Below, in pieces: positions 61,682 through 64,000 of a stretch of 64,000 bases of DNA (positions are counted from its first letter, which is position 1; each line of letters begins with the position of its first letter). Origin of the DNA: Azovibrio restrictus DSM 23866 (GTDB lineage: Bacteria; Pseudomonadota; Gammaproteobacteria; Burkholderiales; Rhodocyclaceae). The stretch is from NCBI RefSeq assembly GCF_000429665.1, contig NZ_AUCH01000013.1:99179-163178 (forward strand), in the 5' to 3' direction. Position numbers and translations under genes: made by a program. The notes under the pieces are model-generated. The model did no database searches. It saw nothing but the letters and a program-made list of their open reading frames with translations, and had not been told where the DNA came from.

Positions 61682-61764
61682 GTCCAACGAGGTTTATCCT
61701 CCGATATGACTTCACACCTTCTTCAAACTCGTCCGCGTCGGCGGATAAACGCTATTCGTTATGC
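61682..61764 (+). repeat. attC site 0 (end of a lost cassette)
   Basis: Starts with inverse core GTCCAAC (61682-61688) and ends with core GTTATGC (61758-61764). Internal imperfect inverted repeat: GGTTTATCCTCCG with CGGCGGATAAACG. Its cassette body to the left is truncated by the IS91-family element. Confidence 0.75.
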
Positions 61765-61779
61765 ACTCAAGGAGGCAAT

Positions 61780-62283
61780 GTGAATCCATTTAGCTCTTTC
61801 CCCAAAGAAGATGCACGAGTAGAGAAGAGCAACGGCTCGGTGGTTGGGCCATACAGCACTACGTTTTCCGGTAGCACAATCGTCATATGGGATGCGAAAG
61901 CCGACATTGAGGAAGGAGATGTAGTTCTTAGAACACTGCCGAGTGGGAAGGACGAACGAAGCCAAGTAACTCAGGCAACGTTTTTTCAAAAGGTGCATTC
62001 GATACCGTCGCATTATCAAATCAAGTTCAAGAAATGGAGCGGAAGCCAAATGCAGCAGAAACCTTCGCACAACATCACGATTCACGGAGCCCAATCTGTA
62101 CAAATTGGCGACTACAACACTCAGAACATCATCAACTCAATTCAGGCGCTGAAGAACCAGATTGAGTCATCTGCCGCTTCTGAGGGAGAGAAAGAAGAAG
62201 CGAAGTCCTTGCTTGCTAAATTTCTTGGTCATCCGTTGGTGACTTCCATTCTGGGAACCGCCGCTGGAGCCGTCATTGGTTGA
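61780..62283 (+). CDS. Cassette 1: protein with RHIM-like motif and C-terminal glycine zipper
   Basis: A 167-residue protein. Residues 1-85 form a beta-rich domain with VVLRTLPSGKDER and IPSHYQIKF, a pattern I associate with small bacterial proteins of unknown function. Then NITIHGAQSVQIGDYNTQN holds VQIG at 107-110, the core of RHIM amyloid motifs. A charged helical linker (about 120-147) leads to a hydrophobic end with the GxxxGxxxG zipper (Gly159, Gly163, Gly167), suited to membrane insertion. GTG start with AGGAGG in front. The domain order suggests an amyloid-seeded, membrane-acting effector; that is inference. Confidence 0.7.
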   Translation: MNPFSSFPKEDARVEKSNGSVVGPYSTTFSGSTIVIWDAKADIEEGDVVLRTLPSGKDERSQVTQATFFQKVHSIPSHYQIKFKKWSGSQMQQKPSHNITIHGAQSVQIGDYNTQNIINSIQALKNQIESSAASEGEKEEAKSLLAKFLGHPLVTSILGTAAGAVIG

Positions 62284-62285
62284 GC

Positions 62286-62355
62286 GCATAACCCGGCAGT
62301 CCACATGGACGCTGCGCGATAAAGCCGCGCAGCGCCGGTGACTTCTACGTTATGC
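62286..62355 (+). repeat. attC site 1
   Basis: 70 bp from GCATAAC (62286) to GTTATGC (62349-62355), with the internal stem GCTGCGCG/CGCGCAGC and outer CCGGC/GCCGG. It starts 3 nt after the cassette-1 stop codon. Confidence 0.85.
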
Positions 62356-62358
62356 AGC

Positions 62359-62736
62359 ATGACTGAGCGAGTCGACCTCATCCGCCAGCTCATTCCGCTT
62401 TGGTACGCCGAGATGGCCTGGGTGAAGCAGTTGATCGTCCGCGCCTTCCAACTGGAGAAGCCCGACGACATTCTGCGCATGCGAGGCCGGCGGCCTATTC
62501 CAGGAACCAACTGGACCATCTGCACCCACGGGATTGGCGTGGATGTCTACAAGACGCCAGCCAGTGGAGGGATTGATTTCGACTTTGATAAACCAGATCC
62601 GGATGTCTGGCGCCTACAGATCTTCTTTGAGAAGCAGCTGAATGATGGCGCACTGAACTACGACGTGTATCGCGAGCTAGCTGAGAACGAGGAGCTTCTG
62701 ATCGCCTCGATCAAGGAGGCTCTCAATGCTGCATAA
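62359..62736 (+). CDS. Cassette 2: hypothetical protein (DUF6896-like)
   Basis: A 125-residue acidic soluble protein: an N-terminal helix (RVDLIRQLIPLWYAEMAWVKQLI), a central FDFDKPDPDVWRLQIFFE segment, and a C-terminal helical end. It reminds me of proteins labelled DUF6896, some found near polymorphic-toxin loci, but this is weak. The ATG at 62359 starts 3 nt after the preceding attC; the TAA stop lies inside the next attC core, as is typical for cassettes. Confidence 0.75.
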   Translation: MTERVDLIRQLIPLWYAEMAWVKQLIVRAFQLEKPDDILRMRGRRPIPGTNWTICTHGIGVDVYKTPASGGIDFDFDKPDPDVWRLQIFFEKQLNDGALNYDVYRELAENEELLIASIKEALNAA

Positions 62737-62799
62737 CAGTTCATTGCAGCCGACCTGCGCCAGCTTCGCTGGCTGGTCGGCTGAATTCAGGCGTTAGAC
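62731..62799 (+). repeat. attC site 2
   Basis: 69 bp from GCATAAC (62731-62737) to GTTAGAC (62793-62799), with a well-formed stem: GCCGACC...GCCAGC, TTCG, GCTGGC...GGTCGGC. The clearest attC of the array. Confidence 0.9.
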
Positions 62800-62808
62800 A
62801 TTTACTTC

Positions 62809-63228
62809 ATGCTCTTTTTGAACTTTGTGCTTCCTTTGGCGTTCAGTATTGGGCTTTTGCTTGGCATCTACGTATACATGGGTATTGCCGAGCTTCTAAT
62901 ACTTGCCGGCTTTCAAGAGGCCATTGCCGTTCCACTCGGTGGCTGGGCGGCTCTCCTATTAGTCGTCGGAGTTTCGATCGCGACTGTAAAGCGCAAGGTC
63001 AAGGCGTTTGAAGTATCGTCACGAAAGGCAGTGATAGGCCACTGCATGATGGCAGTCGGGAACATCGCTGCAATCGCCACAACCGTTGTTCCGCTTTCAG
63101 TCAGCTATCTATCGGGCCACACCGACTACGGCCTCTACATGTGGTTTGCGATACCTGTGCTTTTCGTAAATTTCATCCTCTGGCCGCTCGGCTGGAAACT
63201 AGCCACATCGGGTAAGCACAATGTCTAA
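62809..63228 (+). CDS. Cassette 3: membrane protein of unknown function
   Basis: A 139-residue protein with four predicted transmembrane helices (about 3-23, 40-60, 75-98 and 107-127) and a basic loop (KRKVKAFEVSSRK). I recognise no family. The TAA stop overlaps the following attC core (63223-63229). No ribosome site is evident, so expression may depend on the array promoter. Confidence 0.75.
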   Translation: MLFLNFVLPLAFSIGLLLGIYVYMGIAELLILAGFQEAIAVPLGGWAALLLVVGVSIATVKRKVKAFEVSSRKAVIGHCMMAVGNIAAIATTVVPLSVSYLSGHTDYGLYMWFAIPVLFVNFILWPLGWKLATSGKHNV

Positions 63229-63303
63229 CATCACATTCAAAAGCGCTCCCTCCGGTCGCTCGGACGCGCCGCAAGCGGTGCGCCGTTTAATTCAACGTTA
63301 GAG
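63223..63303 (+). repeat. attC site 3
   Basis: 81 bp from GTCTAAC (63223-63229) to GTTAGAG (63297-63303), with internal GC-rich arms (CGGTCGCTCGGACGCGCCG and GCAAGCGGTGCGCCG region). The last core base deviates from GTTRRRY, but the next cassette's own core matches it exactly. Confidence 0.8.
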
Positions 63304-63309
63304 CGCACT

Positions 63310-63636
63310 ATGCCTTGGCACACTCTTGAAGATGGTGCGACTCTCGGCCAGAAAGGCTCAGAGAGCGGCGTTATCACGTTTGATGAGGGAACCGACGACG
63401 GAGGGAGAATCACAATTGAGCGTGACGGTTCTATTGCGCCTTGGTCAATTACTTGCGGCATAGCCGGTTGGACAGCACACACAAGATTCTTCTCTACCGA
63501 ATCGGAGGCAATGTCTGAATGCGAGAGGATGAAGACCGGTATCTCCCGCATCTTGGAGGTGATTTCTCTGAGCACTCCGGGCGACTCCGACCACATCGCG
63601 CAGCTAATCGAACAGTTCGTAGCTCAATTCCCATGA
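63310..63636 (+). CDS. Cassette 4: hypothetical protein
   Basis: A 108-residue acidic protein. The LGQKGSESGVITFDEGTDDGGRITIERDGSIAPW pattern and later ITCGIAGWTAHTRFF resemble small hypothetical proteins that recur in integron cassettes; no function is known. The ATG at 63310 follows the attC core closely. The stop precedes an attC beginning (63643) that is not completed. Confidence 0.7.
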   Translation: MPWHTLEDGATLGQKGSESGVITFDEGTDDGGRITIERDGSIAPWSITCGIAGWTAHTRFFSTESEAMSECERMKTGISRILEVISLSTPGDSDHIAQLIEQFVAQFP

Positions 63637-63642
63637 CCCCGT

Positions 63643-64000
63643 GCGCTCTAACCCATCATATATGGACTCCCCCGGAAATCAAGGAAACTGAACGATAGGT
63701 TTGGCAGCTGGAAAGCGCATGCAGTCGTATATCCGGCATCTGGTGTGGGTTCTCTATGACCCGTGCCGACATGGAATCTGCTCACGGTGCGCCAATCGGT
63801 ACAAGCGGCAGGCAAGCTGCCGGAAGAGTTATCGGCGTCAATCCGTGTCGGTGCGATCCGTTTAGCCATGATGGGCGATCAGTCTCAAAGCAAACGCGGG
63901 AGGGGAAACAACAGGAACATGGGGTTTCCTTTCAGCCGGCAATGGCAAAGGCGGTACGACTCAGTTTCTTTTCCTGACGTGGCTGCGGATGACCGTAGGG
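63643..64000. other. Truncated fifth attC start and unresolved sequence to the window edge
   Basis: GCGCTCTAAC (63643-63652) is complementary to the 5' end of cassette 4 and so marks the start of its attC, but no stem or closing GTTRRRY follows. Sequence from about 63656 may be an inserted element. No ORF here is convincing; the longest plus-strand frames are short and lack ribosome sites. Confidence 0.5.

Larger units (their letters stand above)
61682..63652 (+). mobile_element. Integron-type gene-cassette array without integrase (CALIN)
   Basis: Four attC recombination sites (61682-61764, 62286-62355, 62731-62799, 63223-63303) and the beginning of a fifth (63643) delimit four cassettes, all read rightward. 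Core sites agree across each cassette: the 5' TTATGC of cassette 1 is complementary to GCATAAC at its end, likewise for cassette 2, TTAGAC/GTCTAAC for cassette 3, and TTAGAGCGC/GCGCTCTAA for cassette 4. No intI is visible; the position where it would be (left of the array) is occupied by the IS91-family element. GC is lower than the core genome. Confidence 0.88.

Noticed and set aside
63648..63869. A 73-codon minus-strand frame at the right edge.
   Set aside because: It crosses the truncated attC start, has no family resemblance and no convincing start; left as unresolved sequence.

Overview
The window is GC-rich and densely packed, and it looks like the chromosome of a betaproteobacterium, most likely of the Rhodocyclales (Azospira/Dechlorosoma-like). 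That placement is inferred from family content: DUF3460 and DUF3567 proteins, an EpsA-type LuxR regulator, hpnCDE hopanoid genes, and a clpX/lon/hupB heat-shock cluster. No taxon search was possible. The host backbone runs to about 59 kb. The last ~4 kb is an accessory region with lower GC.

Left part (1-22.8 kb). A GspE/PilB-type ATPase runs off the left edge. It is followed by a deoxyinosine glycosylase, a DUF4198-like periplasmic protein with a Fur-family regulator, and tRNA-Pro. From 4.3 to 17.9 kb, all on the minus strand, lies an acetate-handling locus. In transcription order it holds acs; a possible 40-residue leader with a terminator-like hairpin; a small membrane protein; a CrbS/MxtR-type symporter-histidine kinase; a receiver-only response regulator; a kinase-like/DEDDh exonuclease fusion; two DUF294 nucleotidyltransferase-like proteins; a degenerate exonuclease paralogue; a VC_2705-type sodium:solute symporter with an EF-hand-like loop; and its DUF4212 partner. 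Most gaps are 0-30 nt, so this is one or two operons combining acetate uptake, sensing and activation with unexplained nucleotide-handling proteins. The protein acetyltransferase likely to switch Acs off (Pat) is at 34.8 kb. Class I fumarase, a LHPP-like HAD phosphatase, a RidA protein and a degenerate REC-GGDEF protein follow.

Middle (22.7-47 kb). Here are hupB with a tRNA-Val only 8 nt behind it, lon, clpX, clpP, tig and tRNA-Leu. Next are hpnC-hpnD-hpnE (squalene from farnesyl diphosphate), a divergent ybbA-like/tesA pair whose start codons overlap, an OsmC protein, Pat, minCDE, an HDOD protein, a patatin, gpmI, one unrecognised protein, a membrane-anchored glutaredoxin and a flavin reductase.

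Right part (47-59 kb). EpsA-like regulator, nucleotide-sugar dehydrogenase, class D beta-lactamase, two diguanylate cyclases, an M48 lipoprotein peptidase, a ZnuD-like TonB receptor with a His-rich loop and a palindromic operator, a YaiI protein, an ADP-ribosylglycohydrolase and a PaiB-type FMN protein.

Accessory end (59-64 kb). A SUKH-type immunity-like gene is followed by a RelE-type toxin-antitoxin pair whose toxin is broken by a stop codon and by an IS91-family insertion. Beyond the IS is an integron-type gene-cassette array without a visible integrase. Its attC core sites pair exactly with the cassette starts, which defines four cassettes and the remnant of a fifth. Cassette 1 encodes a protein with a RHIM-like VQIG motif and a C-terminal glycine zipper. 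The kinase-exonuclease/DUF294 acetate locus and this cassette array are the two parts most worth further study.
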